Origin: Hirsutella rhossiliensis | Lineage: Eukaryota > Ascomycota > Sordariomycetes > Hypocreales > Ophiocordycipitaceae | Length of the DNA: 64,000 nucleotides | Reading direction: 5' to 3' | NCBI RefSeq assembly: GCF_020360975.1 | Contig: NW_025408667.1 | Location: 496,001 to 560,000, forward strand | In this document: positions 45,574 to 59,060 of the stretch, one piece after another | Position numbering within the stretch: the stretch's first letter is position 1 | Layout: each line of letters starts with the position of its first letter | Notes under the pieces: model-generated | What the model was told of the DNA's origin: nothing | What the model saw: only the letters and a program-made list of their open reading frames with translations | Databases searched by the model: none | Position numbers and translations under genes: made by a program

Positions 45574-47010
45574 TAATGCCCTCCCTTAAGCGCGGCGCGG
45601 TATTACCTTATTAATAGCTTCTATACTATAGGGCCTATACCGCTAGCTCTACCCTACCCTTTTCCATTAATTATACTAGCCCTACTAGCCCTATTATCCC
45701 CGCGCCTATTAGCCTAGGCAGCCGGAACCGGGCTTTATACTTATCGGCCGGCTAGCTATTTTAATAGGGGCATAACCTATTATATATGCCCTTAGGTAGC
45801 CGGCGGCCGGCCTAGACCTACGTAAGCCTTAGGTTGCCTATCCCCTTAGCCTTAGGCAGCCTCCTCTACTTAAGGGTATATAAGGCGGCATCCCCCCCTT
45901 CCTCCTTCCTTTCCTTTTCCTCCTTCTTTAACTATAGTAGTAGTAGTAATAGGTAAGTTCTGCTTTACCTAAGGCGTTAGTTCGTTCCTAGCTATACGGG
46001 CCGCCTTATTAACGTATACTTATAGTAATAGCTATAGTAGTAATAATAGCCCTAATAATAATAACTTCTACTAGTAAGTTCTCTGCCCTATAGAGTAAGA
46101 GGCCGTAATCTATAATACTAACTTCCGCGATAGATATATCTGCCTCCCCCTCCCCCGCTTCCTCCTTCTCGGAGTATACGGAGTTATTCGTCGACGCTAT
46201 GCTAGGCACGGCCGACGACGGCTCCGCCGCTGCCGCTGCTCTTACCCGCGCCCCCGCGACCGCGCCTACCGCCGCCGCCTCTACCTCTACTACGCTAGCC
46301 GCCCTTACGTCGCCCTTCCGGGTAACGACGCTATCCCGGCCGCCGGCCGTAACGCCCGGCCCCTTTACCCCCGCCTCCGCTACTACTACCCCCGTAAGTC
46401 CGCTACCTAGCGAGCGTAGTAGCTATTTTCCGCTAACTTCTTAAAGTATAAACGCTAAGTATAGGCCGGAGCCGCCTACGCGGCCCCCTATATACGGTAC
46501 GCGTTATAGGAGCTCCCCTACGCCGACTAAGTCGGGCGCCGCTATAGCGGTAGTTATTACTAGTGCGCGCGTGCCGGCCGCGCCTATAAGGCGGCGCCTC
46601 CTATCCTACTCGCTACGGCGTCGGCTTAGAAGGCCGGCGCGCATAGGTAGGCATAGGGGGCTACTAAGAAGCGCCTTACCGCTGCCGCCGCCGCCTACCG
46701 TAATCTCTATGCCCTCGAGCGCTAGGGCCTCGTCCTTAAGTAGGTTCCTCTTATCTAGCTCTTCTACTTCCGCTGCTAACTCTCCCGGTACTAAGGACAC
46801 TACCTCCGTCGCCTTATTAGCGGTCCCCTTAGCCGTGCCCGCCGCTGCCCCCGCCGCTACTACTAGCCGGGCCCCCCCCGCCCCTAGAGCCCCCGGAGCC
46901 GCCGCTACCGCCGACTAGCTCGCGGGCTTAGAGGGCCGCCTAAGCGCCCTAGAAAGCGCCGCCGCCGTTAATAAGGTAGAGGAGGACGACGAGGATAAGG
47001 ATAAGGATAA
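45574..47010 (-). pseudogene. Gypsy-B copy 2 GC-rich extra region
   Basis: Same extra region as in copy 1. On the minus strand it has Ala/Gly/Val-rich open pieces at 46800-46606 (SLVPGELAAEVEELDKR) and 46209-46009 (VYSEKEEAGEGEADISIAE). The plus-strand open frames at 46199-46444 and 46571-46918 are antisense low-complexity shadows. Function unknown. Confidence 0.5.
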
Positions 47011-47199
47011 CGATAAGGATAAGGAGTAGGTCTAAGTAGTTTAAGGGCTCTGCCTTAAAATAAATACTATTTTTATCTTTACTTATATAATTACGCTCGC
47101 GTTATTATAACTACCTACCCTACTTTACTTACTTTATAGTCCTAGCCTAGGCTACTATTAGTAGTCTACTAGTCTATCGTTCTCGTCTACTATTTTAAA

Positions 47200-48600
47200 T
47201 AAGGCTTTAAACTTATTAAGGGCTATAGTTCCCGTAAACTTATATATAGGTTCCTACGTAGGGTTAAGATACCCGCGCTACTTAACGAGGACCTCTTAGC
47301 GTTTCCCCCTACTAACCTTTTTCTAGCGCGTGGCCTATATCTCTTTAACCTTAAACTTATCCTCTCCCTTTACCTTAATTATAAGCGGTTAAGCGTCTGC
47401 TACTTCTTATCTAGGTAGTAGGTTAAAGGAGGCTCTATAAAGGAGGTCTACGTTAATCTTATTATAGACCCCTATTAAGAGACTATCGAGCTCTATAACC
47501 TACGGGCTAATAACCCTCTATACCGTAAACTTTACGTATAGCTAGTTAAGCTTCTTCTTTAATCGTACTAACCTATAGTTACGGAGGTCTAGCTATACCT
47601 TATCTCTTACCGCGAACCTATCTACTAGGGCCCTAGTCTTATTAGCGTGCCGCTCTTAATCTTACGCCGCGGCGGCTATTATAGATTAATAATAATCTAT
47701 AGTCTCCTATAGCTTTTATATAAACGTAAAGGCGCGGCCCTCTAATAACGAATTACTATACTACTCTACTACTACGTCTACGGTAAAGGGAACTAATAAG
47801 GGTAGTTTAAAGCTATACGTTATAAAGAAAGGGGCTATCCTAATAGAGGTATATAGTCTACTATTTAACGTAAGTTAAGCCGCGGGGAGCTACTAGTCTT
47901 AGTCTACTTAGTTATAGGCTATAATAGCCTATAGGTAAGCCTACGCCTCTTAGTTAACCCTCTTAGGCCCTCTATTAGTCTATAGGTAATATACCGTGCT
48001 AAGTAGCTATATAATCTAAAGTAGCTAGTATAGGTACTACTAAAAGCGGCTAGTTTAATTCAATCCCTTATCGCTTATAATAGAGGCTAGCTAGCTATAT
48101 AAGCGGGCCTAGTACTATAGGAAGCGCTTTATATAGGACTTTATATTTATAAACGGTATTAGCTTTAATACTATAGACTTACTAAGTCGGTCCTTAATTA
48201 CCTATATATAGTAGTTACCGCCCTCTATAAGTAAGAGGTCCGTTATAAAGTCTATCTATATATACGTATAGAACCGGTCGGGTACCGGAAGCTACTTAAG
48301 TAGCCCTTTAAGCTATGCCCTTTAAATCTTTATATAGCTATAGATATTATAGTTATAAAGGAAGCAATAAACGTAGTACTATAGGAGGGGCTAGTAAAAG
48401 TCCCTCGTAAGGCCTACTACTATGCCCTATCTACCTAGGTAACCTATAATACTAGAGTTATAGATAAGTTAGACTAGCCTCCCTTAGAGCTCGTTCTATT
48501 TATCTAGCTCTAGCGGTCCCTCCTTCTCCTTAGCTTCTATAGTATATAGTACGCCCGGTACCTATAGTCTCCCCCGCTAGCGTAAATACCCTTATAGGTC
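47200..48600 (-). pseudogene. Gypsy-B copy 2 integrase and chromodomain
   Basis: The chromodomain at about 47400-47200 reads EDKFKVKEI, then EVLVK-RGYLNPT-EPIYKFTGTIALNKFKALFKI, the second dash being a stop at the Trp of NPTWEP. The integrase core lies upstream (48560-47480) and matches the copy 1 integrase. Confidence 0.82.
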
Positions 48601-48899
48601 GATATAGTAGTCGGCTACTTATACCTTTAGCTTTAGCTTTAGATCTAAGCGTCGAGCGCTAGACTTAACGGCACGGCATACGCCCTTATAGGTACGGTCT
48701 AGAGCCGCTATCCTATCCTATAAGCGTTAAAGGGCCTTATCTTAGAATACTCTCGCCGCGCGCGCCCTTAGGCCGGTCTATCCCTCCTTACTAGACCGAG
48801 GTAAGGGCGCGGGGGGAAGCTTATTTACTAGCACCGCGTCTCCCTCTACTAAGGAAGCTCCTATATAAGTCTATAGTGCTTCCTATAGAATAAGCTATA

Positions 48900-51000
48900 G
48901 ATCCTAGGCCTCGATGTCCGCTCCTATTAGCCGGTCTTAATCCCTCTAGGAAAGCGCGTCTAGGACCGCGGAGTCCCGCCTAAGGCGGTACTTAATCGAG
49001 AAGTTAAAGCGTAAGAGATACTCCGCCTAGCGGGCTTACCGCTCTAAGAGGTACTAGCGAGTTATAAAGTACTCGAGGTTCCTATAGTCTATAAGAACCT
49101 CGAAGCTCTTATAGCTCTAGAGCTCCGCTTACTATTACTTAAGGTAGCTAATAATCGCTAGTATCTCCTTATCGTAAATAGCGTAATTCCGCTTTACTAG
49201 GGTTAGCTTACGGGAGTAGAACGCTACTAGTTACTTCCGCCTATCTACCTCCTAAGAGAGCGTTCCTCTAAGTACCTAGCCGCTATAGTCCGCTTTAACT
49301 AACGTAGACTAGTCGAAGTCCTACTAAAGTAGTACCGGGGCTTAAGAGAATAGGTCCTTAAGCGTATAGAACGCTCCTTCCTATATAGGCCCTTAGTAAA
49401 AGGCAGTCCGCTTCCTAGTAATCTCGTTTAAGGGCATTATAATATAAGAGAAGCCCTTAATAAATATCCTATAATAGTTCGCGAACCTAAGGAAGCTCTA
49501 TATACCTATCTACGTAGTTAGGGCAGCTTAGTCCTAAATCGCCTAGATCTTTATAGGGTCCGCCTATATACCTACGCCTACGTAGATAATAAAGCCTAGG
49601 TACTTAACCCTCTTAACCCTAAATTCGTACTTATCTAGGTTAAGGTAGAGCCTATAAAGTTAGAAGCGCTCTAGGACCCCCTATACTTTCTATATATAGT
49701 CCTTATAAGAGCCGCTTATATAGATAAGGATATTATCTATATATATAGAGGCGAACTTATCGAGGAAGTCTTAAAGTACGTTATTAATATAACGCTAGAA
49801 GGTAGCGGGCGCTCCTAAGAGGCCGAAGGGCGTTACGAGCTACTTAAATAAGCTATAGTATATATAGAACGCCGTCTTCTACTTATTACCCTTTAAGATC
49901 TATACCTTATAGAACGCTTATTTTATATCTAGCTTTATAAACTACTTTACCTTCGAAAGGTTATAGAGCGTATCTAAGATTAAGGGTAAGGGGTAGCGGT
50001 CTAGCCTCGTAATTATATTTAGAGCCCTATAGTTATAATAGAACTATATCCCGCCCCTTAGTTTATATATAAATAAGACCGGCGCTCTTACTTTAAAGCT
50101 ACTTACTTAAATAAAACCCTTATCTAAGAGGTCCCTTAGCGTCTTCTTTAGTACTAGTAACTCCGTATATAATATACTATATAGCGGTTTAAATAGTATA
50201 GGCAGTTCCTACCCCTTCTTATTAGTACGGAGTACGATCCTATAGTCTACCCTTAGCTTATATAGGTTAAGCTTATCCGCTTCCTAGGCCTTAAATAGCG
50301 GTAGGAGGTCGTAAAAGCGCTCTAGTATTTATTACTATAGCTTAGAGGGCAACTTCGGCTTCTTTATCTAGAGGGCCTTATCGATATCCGCTAGGCTAAC
50401 TATATAGACCGCTACGTTAGCCGCTACCTAGCCTTGCCCCCGCTCTACCTATCGTATAGTTCCTACGAAGATAGAGGTAAGGACTTCTTATACTAAGTAT
50501 AAAGCTCGCACGCTTAGTCCTACGCCTACGGAACCGTTATTATAGCGGACCTACTATTATATAGGCCTAAATTATAGCTTCCTTTAGTACGGAACTAAGT
50601 ATAACTCTATATATAATAACTAGGGTTTCCTAAGGATTAAGGGAAACTCTAGTTAAGGGATTATATAAGCTATAGTAAGCTTATAGCAACCGTCGACCTC
50701 TATAGCTAGCTATATAATACCTTTAATTACCGTACCCTCTATCGCGCTTAAGGCGCCCTTTACTTACCTTAGGGCGATCTTTTCTACTAGTACTTATATC
50801 TCTCGCGTAAGCGCCTCGTTAACTATAGTATAGTACTAGTAGCCCTTATCTATAAGGGCGGTAACGGGTAAGGAGTTATTAATTATAACCTATATTAAAG
50901 TAGGCTCTTCTTCTATATAGGCGGATAATTCTTCTTTCTCTTTTACTAGTACTAGTAATTAAGGCTCCGGAGCCTATCTTTGCTCTAGAGCTACTCTTTT
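48900..51000 (-). pseudogene. Gypsy-B copy 2 protease, reverse transcriptase and RNase H
   Basis: Protease: PVTALIDKG at about 50850 (D-S/T-G expected). RT: about 50300-49500 with the active-site box at 49732-49743 reading YIDN (YxDD expected). RNase H: about 49480-48950, ending with the tether also seen in copy 1 at 3000-3230. Confidence 0.82.
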
Positions 51001-52149
51001 TCCTCTAGGCTTAAGGGGGCGGAATCCTCCTTATTATCTAAGGTAAGGAGCGGTTCTATCTTCGCTACTTAAACCGCTATAGGCCGCTTAGCTAAAAAGA
51101 AGGGGCATTTTAATATAAAGTATATAGATACTCCGTAACGTAAGTAGCGGCCGTTAGCCTTCCTCTTCTTAATTTCCTCGCTCGTTACCTACTTCGCCCG
51201 CTACTTAAAGTACGGGGCGGTATAGGGGGTGGTCGACGGCGTCTTCTTACCGCGTCTAGCCCGGTCTATATAGGTAGCTAATATTAGGGTATCCTTATCT
51301 ATATCGATAGCTAGTTATTTATCTTATAGAGGGGCGGTAATCCCGTCGCCGCTATATAGCGTACGCTTATAGAGCTTCTAAAAACACGGCGTCTACTTAT
51401 AGCCCTAAGCTACCTTTATTAACTAGCTTATATACTCGCCGTAGTTAGTAGGTATAATTACGGGGATATATAGCTCCTATAGGGCTAGCGTAATTAAATT
51501 CCGTAGCTATATAAGCTTTACGCTATCTTCCTATACTATAGTCCCCGCTACCTATAAGAGCGTCTCTTCGAAATCGGGAAGGAATTCGCTAAAGGTTTAT
51601 CTATCTCTCTACTTAAGGGTCTACATATTTATCTTACGCCTTCTCCCGCTCCTATACGTTACCGAACGTATATATAAGGTATTAAAAGAAGTCTTATAGG
51701 TCGCGTCTGCCCCTAGGGCCGCCTTTATCCTAGAATCCGGAGATCCGCTATATCTAGGGCTCCGGTAGCGTATAAAGGAGCGAATACCACGCTATATCGC
51801 GATAGCTATTTAGGCCCTATTTCTCGTTAGTTATAAACTTCGTCTATAGCCGGCTAAGGAAGAAGTAAAAGGACTCTAGCTTACCGTCCTAAGTCGGCTA
51901 AGGGAGCGGCTTCCTTATCGGTAGTATCGCCGCTATAACCGGCGTTGCGGAGGCCGTAAGGGTTAAAGCCGGTCTCGTAGACGGCTCCCTTAGTATAGCG
52001 AGAACCTCGTCCTTCTCGCTAGCCGTCGCGCTTTTAATCGCTTCTAAGATAGCTACGATACTTCCTATCTATCTAGGGAGGCGGAGTACTTCCTCTGGGG
52101 GCGCTCTCTAGAAAGATATCTATTAGATCTATTAATTAATAGCTTATAC
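51001..52149 (-). pseudogene. Gypsy-B copy 2 gag
   Basis: Capsid-like region with RIKAALGADATYKTSF near 51720, TFSEFLPDFEETL near 51600-51560 and ITLAL-ELYIPVIIPTNYGEY near 51490-51440. The knuckle is at 51105-51146 (YLRYGVSIYFILKC, expected CLRCGxSxHFxxxC); only the last Cys codon is still TGC. Confidence 0.8.
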
Positions 52150-52335
52150 TATCACGGAGTAGGCAGAGGCGTACGCGTAGGTGCTATCCGTAGGATAATA
52201 TTAATAAGCTATATAGAGCTCTCCTATACGCGGCTAGCCTATATATATATATATAGGATCCGGCCCTCTATATATAACTATACGGCTTAGGCTATAGCCT
52301 AAGCCTATAACTTATAATAGTTAAAGACTCTTATA
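52150..52335 (-). repeat. 5' LTR of gypsy-B copy 2
   Basis: 186 bp, starts TATCACGGAG on the plus strand, ends CTTATA, followed by GATAG. It retains more CA (TATCACGG) than the 3' LTR. Confidence 0.92.
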
Positions 52336-52514
52336 GATAGCTAGCGTAAGATTCCTATATATTATAACCGTAACCCGGTATAAGGGCGGACTAGCTACGA
52401 AAGAGGGGAGGGTTTTCCTCTAGGCACTTTAGTTTTTCCCTCCTATTTAACGTCGAAGTTCTAGATACCTTAAGATAGGTTACTAGTATAATCTTAATAA
52501 TAATATCCTTCTTA

Positions 52515-54590
52515 CTTTTTTTCTTATATCGCTTACTTTTAGATTCCTTAGCTTTTATTTATATAGGCTTTTATATCTTTAAAACTAGTCTAAGAAAATA
52601 AACTTTCTTTTACTAATAGCTTAATTTAAGTAAGATAGTATAACTATAGCTTTAACCTATTTTATAAGTAGTAATATAAAGGAGTCTAGCTATATATCTA
52701 CTTAGTATATAATAAGCCTTTAAATATATATACTTATTTAAGAGAACTTATTAGTAAGTATTAAGGTAATTACGCTTTTATTATCTTTTCTTTTAAGGTA
52801 AAGAGTCTTATTTATTACTTTATATATTATAAATCCTATCTTATAGTCTTAAGAGTATACCTTATATTTATTAAAGTAGTATCTTTCTTTACTATAATAA
52901 AAGTATCTCCTTAGCTAGTTAAAAGTATTAACTTAAAACTATATATATTAATTAAATAGGTAGTAAAGTCTAATAGTATTTACGCTACCTTCTTATTTAT
53001 AACTTAAAAAGTAGCTTTTACTACTAACGCGTTTTTATTCCTTATTAAGCTAGTTATATATTTACTCTTACTAGCGATTAAGGTTAATCTTTATATCTTT
53101 AAAGGCTTTTATTAGGTCTAAGATCTCCTTTATAGGCTATCTAGGTTTCTTATTTATTTTCTTTAACTCTTTAAGAAGTTTTTCTTTACCCTTATTAAAT
53201 TCGGCTTTTTCTATTACTTTATTAATTTCCTTAAAGAGCTAATCTTTTTTTAGGTTTTAAGCTTTTAATTATAAACTTTAGATACTATATCTCGTCGCTT
53301 AATATCTTAGCGAGGTACTAAGTAGTTATTAATTATATAAATAAAGCTTTTATATAAGAGTTTTAAGATAACTTTAGATATCTTCTTATTTCTCTGTATA
53401 ACGTTAATAATAAGTTCCTTTAGTATTATATAATAAATAAAGTATAACTAAACTATAGATTCTTCTTAGCTATTAAGTTATACCTTATACTATAAGTATA
53501 AGTAAAGACTAAGCTATTCTATAACTTCTATAATAGTCTTAGGCTTTTTAGTATTATAATAGTTTAAGTAGTCGTTAATAGTTTTTAGTTATTTAATATT
53601 ATATATATAGTAATATTAAAGGAGTCTTTTCTTTACTTCTTTCTAAGTTAGTCTATTTATAAGAGTTTTAATAGTAAGGGCTTATATAGAAGAGATATAG
53701 ACTTTAAGCTAGTCTATTTTATTCTCGTTATAAATATAGTTAGTATATATCTCCTATTTAAACTTCTTAAGGAATTTAGTTATATTTTTACTATTAAATC
53801 TACTAATAGGTAGTAGTTATAGTTAATAAAGTCTTCTTATAAGGTTATCTTAGCTTCTAGTAAGTATATCTTTAAGTCTATTAGTAATCTTATTAATATC
53901 TACCTTAATCTTTTTAGTATTACTAATAGTAGGATTAAATAATCCCTTTTAATAGCTAGCGTTTCTAGATATAGTATACTTATAGATTATAAGGTTATAA
54001 AATCTAAAGTTAGAGCTTTTAGAGTTAAAGAATATCTTATTATAACTATCTTATTACTTACTTTCTTATTTATTAAGGGGAGGTAAGTATTCTCTATAAG
54101 CTACCGTATAAAAGAGAGCTAAGGTTAAGGTTATTAAGGTATCTCCTATTAGTACTTATATTAGTATTATTAGTATATATATAAGTAAGAGGTCTTAGTA
54201 GGGTTTTAGAACGGTCTAAATTACGCTATCGTTATTATTTATATCTTCTAAAGTATTATATAAGGATTATAGTTTCTTAACTAAGTCGCTAGTATTAAGG
54301 GTTATAGGGCTAATAAAAGGAGCTTAAGGCTTTTTAGTATTAGCTTATTACTTTTCCTTTACTATTAGTAAAAGCATTATTTAATTATTTATTTCTTAGT
54401 AAGCCTATCGCTTTATTAGGTCCCTAACTCTAGCTATTAAAGTAGTTACTACTTTAATTATTAAATCCCTAGATTTTATTTTTTTTAAATAGTACTATTA
54501 TCCTCTAAGTATTCTTAGCTTTATAAAGCTACTTATTACTATATAAATAGAACGGAATAATAAGTTTACGCCTTAGAGACTAGTTTTAAT
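52515..54590 (-). pseudogene. Gypsy-A copy 1 gag
   Basis: Inverted match of 57200-59260. The knuckle at 52864-52905 reads YFYYSKERYYFNKY on the minus strand, all Cys/His codons converted. Homology ends near 54590; 54590-55000 is AT-rich sequence with no gene I can identify, possibly part of the gypsy-A LTR. Confidence 0.75.
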
Positions 54591-54999
54591 AAGGATAAGG
54601 GTATATACTTATAAGAGCGCTACTAAGAGGTATAGGCTAATAAAGTACTTAGGTATATAGTATTAATATATTAGTAGGGTATTAGTAGGGAATTATACCT
54701 ACCCCGCTTATAAGTTATAGACTACTTACTACTTTAATTAAAGAAGAGAAATCCCTTTTCTTATAAGCTTTAGTCTTATAATAAGGGGAATATAATATAT
54801 ATAGTATAGTACCTCTAGCTATCTCTACTACCTAACTAATTATACTATAATACGTATTCCCTTATAATTTCTAAAGCTTCCCTTTTTAGTTACTTAGTAA
54901 AGATAGCTACTTAGAGAAAACTATATAACGCTTCTATAGCGCGACGTAGTAGTTAACTAGTTAAGGCCTCTTTATTATATATATTAAGTATCTACTTAA

Positions 55000-56815
55000 G
55001 AGATAAAGAATAGGAAGATATATACTTAAAATAAACCCTTACTATAAATAGCGTTATAACTATATTAAATATATCGCTACCTATAGGTATAAGATAACTA
55101 TCTTATAAAGAAAAGCTTATAGCTCTATAAGTATATATTAAGGAGCTAGAGGAGATAAAACGCTTATAAGACCGCGTTATATAATTAAAGGAGGAAATTA
55201 CTAAACGCGCTAGTACTATCGCTATTTATTTAAGAAAGCGTCGACGGTCCTACTCCTTTAAATCGGATGGTAGTTATAATAGCGAGGTTACGATTAAAAA
55301 CATCGCTTACTTATCTTAACCTACTAATATATAGAAACGTCTAGACTAGACTTATAATTTAAAGGACGCTTTTAAGGTAGCGCTTAAACGTTTTTATTAT
55401 AACGAAATAAAGATCCTTTATATAGTAGATTATATATATAGCGACTATAAAGCGAGATAGCGCCGATACTTTAAAGAATAAATACCGATCGACTAAACTA
55501 AATATAGTATAGATTAAGTATACTTTAAGGAATAGATACTTATTTTAATTAAGGATACCGCTAATAAGGAGATATTATTAGCGATATAATTAAAGAAGGC
55601 TTACTAATAAGAAAGCTAGTCCCTTTTAAAGTTTAGCTTATACCTTAACTTCTTAAAGAGGTATTTTAAATACTTATTAAAAAAGGTATATACTCTTATG
55701 TTTTTCGCTAAGCTAGAGCTATAACTTTAAGACTAAATTAACCTTTATTTAATACTTATTTATACCTATTAATAGGAAGAGCTTATATAAGTCGCTTAAC
55801 GATATTAAGATACTACTACTAATAAGAGGCGACGTATTAATACTACTTTTACCTTTAAAGGAACCGGAAATAAAAGTAATACTATACCTTAAGGTAGTAT
55901 ATATAGGGGGAGGAATTAAAAAGGCTAATAAGCTAGGCTAAATTATTAAGGAAATACTATTAATTTAACTAATAACTAGTAAGCTAGCGATATACTTACT
56001 ATAAGCTAAACTAAGGGACGTTATTAAGGAAGAGGATCTTTTACTTAATTAGGAATTATATATTTTTAATATAATTAGATAGGATACCTATCTATAAAAT
56101 ATAGTAATATTCTAAAGGTAAAGACCTTAGTAAAGACTCTTAGATTAATACTATAATCTAAGGAAAAGGTAAGATATTAAGGTAAACGCCTCTCTTTTAG
56201 TAAACTTAATACTTATAAGATAGTTACTTAAAACTCTTATAATAATATTAGGGCGAAACCCTATTAAAGTCCCTATATACTTAGATACTTATAATACCGT
56301 TAACCTTATAGATATATACTTTACCTAATAGTAAGGACTACTATAGGTAGCGCTATTATACCTTAGGTTATTAAAGCTAAGTAATAGTAAGGTAAGGGAG
56401 TATAGAGTATAGTTAGTACTACTTTAAATAATAAATATAAGAGGCACTAATAAGATAATTACTTATTTTTATATTAGTATTAATAAGTTAACGCTAAACG
56501 ATTAAGTACTAATCCTTATATTAGTTACTACCTTAAAGGATAAATATATCTATATTATCTTATAGAAATAATAGTAGTAGTTTAAGTATTAACTAAGTAG
56601 CGAAACCTTATAGAATCCTTATAGATTCCTTTAAGAATATAGAAATAAGGTAAGGGTATATATAATAGCGCTTAATCTTAAGCTAATTTTACTATTAAAT
56701 AAAGATAAAGATGAAGGGATTATATAGGAAGAATAGGCCGAAATCCTATTAACTCTCTACTAGTTTAAAGATACTTTCTTAGCTAATAGATCTAACTTAC
56801 TATTAGTTTAACGGG
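55000..56815 (+). pseudogene. Gypsy-G gag-protease remnant
   Basis: A gag-like helical region (KEEITKRASTIAIHLRKRR near 55190-55245, DAFKAALKRFYYNEMKI-like near 55365-55410) is followed by a protease-like stretch (VPIYLDTYNTVNLID near 56268-56312). No knuckle was found between them, and no RT; unrelated repeat X begins at 56815. Its family differs from A, B and D. Confidence 0.5.
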
Positions 56816-57175
56816 TAAGGTTATACCCCTATAGATATTAGCCCGTTAAAGGGATAAGACCCTTAGCGCTCCCTATCTAACTTCCCTCTAAGTATACTTA
56901 AAGGCTTTATAAAGGCTTAAATTATTTAATTATATATCTTCCTTAATTATAGTTAATTTAAATTTTTATTTTTTCCCCTTTAAAGTAAAGGCCGCTAGTT
57001 ACGCGACTTTAGTAAAGATAAAGAGGTATAGAGTAAAGAAATCTCTAAGACTTATATTAATAACCTAAGACCCTTAGAGCTATATATAGGACTAATAATT
57101 AGATAATTATATAGTTAATTACTCTATTAATCCTTAGCTATATACTATATATTCTTTAAGTATATACCTTCGTCC
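56815..57175 (+). repeat. Repeat X, copy 2
   Basis: Inverted copy of 16530-16897. It lies between the gypsy-G remnant and gypsy-A copy 2. It could be the 5' LTR/leader of gypsy-A, but gypsy-A copy 1 has different sequence at that place. Confidence 0.55.
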
Positions 57176-57229
57176 TTACTAAAACTAGTCTCTAGGGCGT
57201 AAACTCGTTATTCCGTTTTATTTATATAG

Positions 57230-59060
57230 AGATAAGTAGCTTTATAAAGCTAAGAATACCTAGAGGATAATAGTACTATTTAGAAAAAAATAAAATCTAA
57301 GGACTTAATAATTAAAGTAGTAACTACCTTAATAGCTAGAGTTAAGGACCTAATAAGGTAATAGGCTTACTAGGAAATAAATAATTAAATAATGCCTTTA
57401 CTAATAGTAAAGGAAAAGTAATAAGCTAATACTAAAAAACCCTAAGCTCTTATTATTAGCCCTACGACCCTTAATACTAGCGACTTAGTTAAGAAACTAT
57501 AATCCTTATATAATACTTTAGAAGATATAAATAATAATAATAGTATAATTTAGACTGTTTTAAAACCCTACTAAGACCTCTTACTTATATACGCACTAAT
57601 AATACTAATATAGGTACTAATAAGGGATACCTTAATAACCTTAACCTTAGCTCTCCTTTATATAGTAGCTTATAAAGAATACTTACCTCCTTTTAATAGA
57701 TAAGAAAGAAAGTAATAAAATAGTTATAATAAGATATCCTTTAACTTTAAAAGCTTTAACTTTAAATTTCATAACCTTATAATTTATAGGTATATTATAT
57801 TTAGAAACGCTAGCTATTAAGAGGGATTATTTAATATTATTACTAGTAATACTAAAAAGATTAAGGTAGATATTAATAAGATTACTAATAGACTTAAAGA
57901 TATACTTACTAGAAACTAAGATAACCTTATAGGAAGACTCCGCTAACTATAACTCTTACTTATTAGTAAATTTAATAGTAAAAATATAACTAAGTTTCTT
58001 AAGAAGTTTAAATAAGAGATATATATTAACTATATTTATAATAAGGATAAAATAAACTAGCTTAAAGTCTATATCTCCTTTATATAAGCCCCTACTATTA
58101 AAATTCTTATAAATAGACTTACTTAAAAAGAAGCGAAAAAGAGACTCCTTTAATACTACTATATATATAATATTAAATAACTAGAAACTATTAATAACCG
58201 CTTAGACTTTTATAATACTAAAAAGCTTAAGACTATTATAAAAGTTATAAAATAGCTTAGTCTTTACTTATACCTATAGCGTAAGGTATAACTTAATAGC
58301 TTAGAAGAATCTATAGTTTAGTTATACTTTATCTACTATATAATACTAAAGGAACTTATTATTAATATTATAGAGAGAAATAAAAAGATATTTAAAGTTA
58401 TTTTAAAACTCTTATATAAAAGCCTTATCTATATAATTAATAACTACTTAGTACCTCGCTAGGATATTAAGCGATAAGATATAGTATCTAAAGTTTATAA
58501 TTAAAAGCTTAAGAACCTAAAGAAAGACTAGCTCTTTAAGGAAATTAATAAAGTAATAAAGGAAGCTAAATCTAATAAAGGCGAAGAAAAACTTCTTAAA
58601 GAGTTAAAGAAAATAGATAAGAAACCTAGATAGCTTATAAAGGAGATCTTAGACCTAATAAAAGCCTTTAAAGATATAAAGATTAACCTTACTCGCTAGT
58701 AAGAGTAGATATTTAACTAGCTTAATAAGGAATAGAAACGCGTTAGTAGTAAAGGCTACTCTTTAAGTTATAGATAAGGAGGTAGCGTAAATACTATTAG
58801 ATTTTACTACCTATCTAATTAATATATATAGTTTTAGGTTAATACTTTTAACTAGCCTAAGAGATACTTTTATTATAGTAAAGAAGGATACTACCTTAAT
58901 AAGTATAAGGTATACTCTTAGGACTATAAGATCGGATTTATAATATATAAAGTAGTAAATAGGACTTTTACCTTAAAGAAAGATAATAAAAGCGTAATTC
59001 CCTTAGTACTTATTAATAGGTTCTCTTAAATAAGTATATATATTTAAAGGCTTATTATAT
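57230..59060 (+). pseudogene. Gypsy-A copy 2 gag
   Basis: Long helical gag region with a knuckle at 58865-58906: YFYYSKEGYYLNKY (CFHCSKEGHYLNKC expected). All Cys and His codons are TAC or TAT. The frame is otherwise continuous, so point mutation is the main damage. Confidence 0.8.

Larger units (their letters stand above)
45383..52340 (-). mobile_element. Gypsy-B copy 2, complete chromovirus (TSD GATAG)
   Basis: The element is 45388-52335 (6948 bp) with two 186-bp LTRs and the TSD GATAG at 45383-45387 and 52336-52340, inside the SINE. Minus-strand order: gag, protease, RT, RNase H, integrase, chromodomain, GC-rich extra region. It is less strongly mutated than gypsy-A and D but has no open pol frame. 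Confidence 0.95.
44782..52500 (+). mobile_element. SINE family E copy 2, interrupted by gypsy-B copy 2
   Basis: The SINE sequence is 44782-45387 plus 52341-52500, together 766 bp, exactly the length of copy 1 (5272-6037). The head is tRNA-like (44782-44862) and the tail is ATCTTAATAATAA ending at 52500. The flanking direct repeat TAATATCCTTCTTA is at 44768-44781 and 52501-52514. Gypsy-B inserted into it at GATAG; copy 1 retains the empty site (CTATC, 5441-5445). Confidence 0.9.
39240..54590 (-). mobile_element. Gypsy-A copy 1, split by SINE plus gypsy-B
   Basis: Inverted relative to gypsy-A copy 2 (57176-64000) and collinear with it in two pieces, 39240-44781 (pol) and 52501-54590 (gag). The break is a SINE (44782-52500) carrying gypsy-B inside; the duplicated TAATATCCTTCTTA at 44768 and 52501 marks it. 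I could not locate the LTRs securely. RIP damage is extreme. Confidence 0.82.

Noticed and set aside
46199..46918. Ala/Pro/Thr-rich plus-strand frames as a secreted or structural protein
   Set aside because: They are antisense to gypsy-B and low complexity, caused by GC-rich triplets. The element's sense direction is minus.
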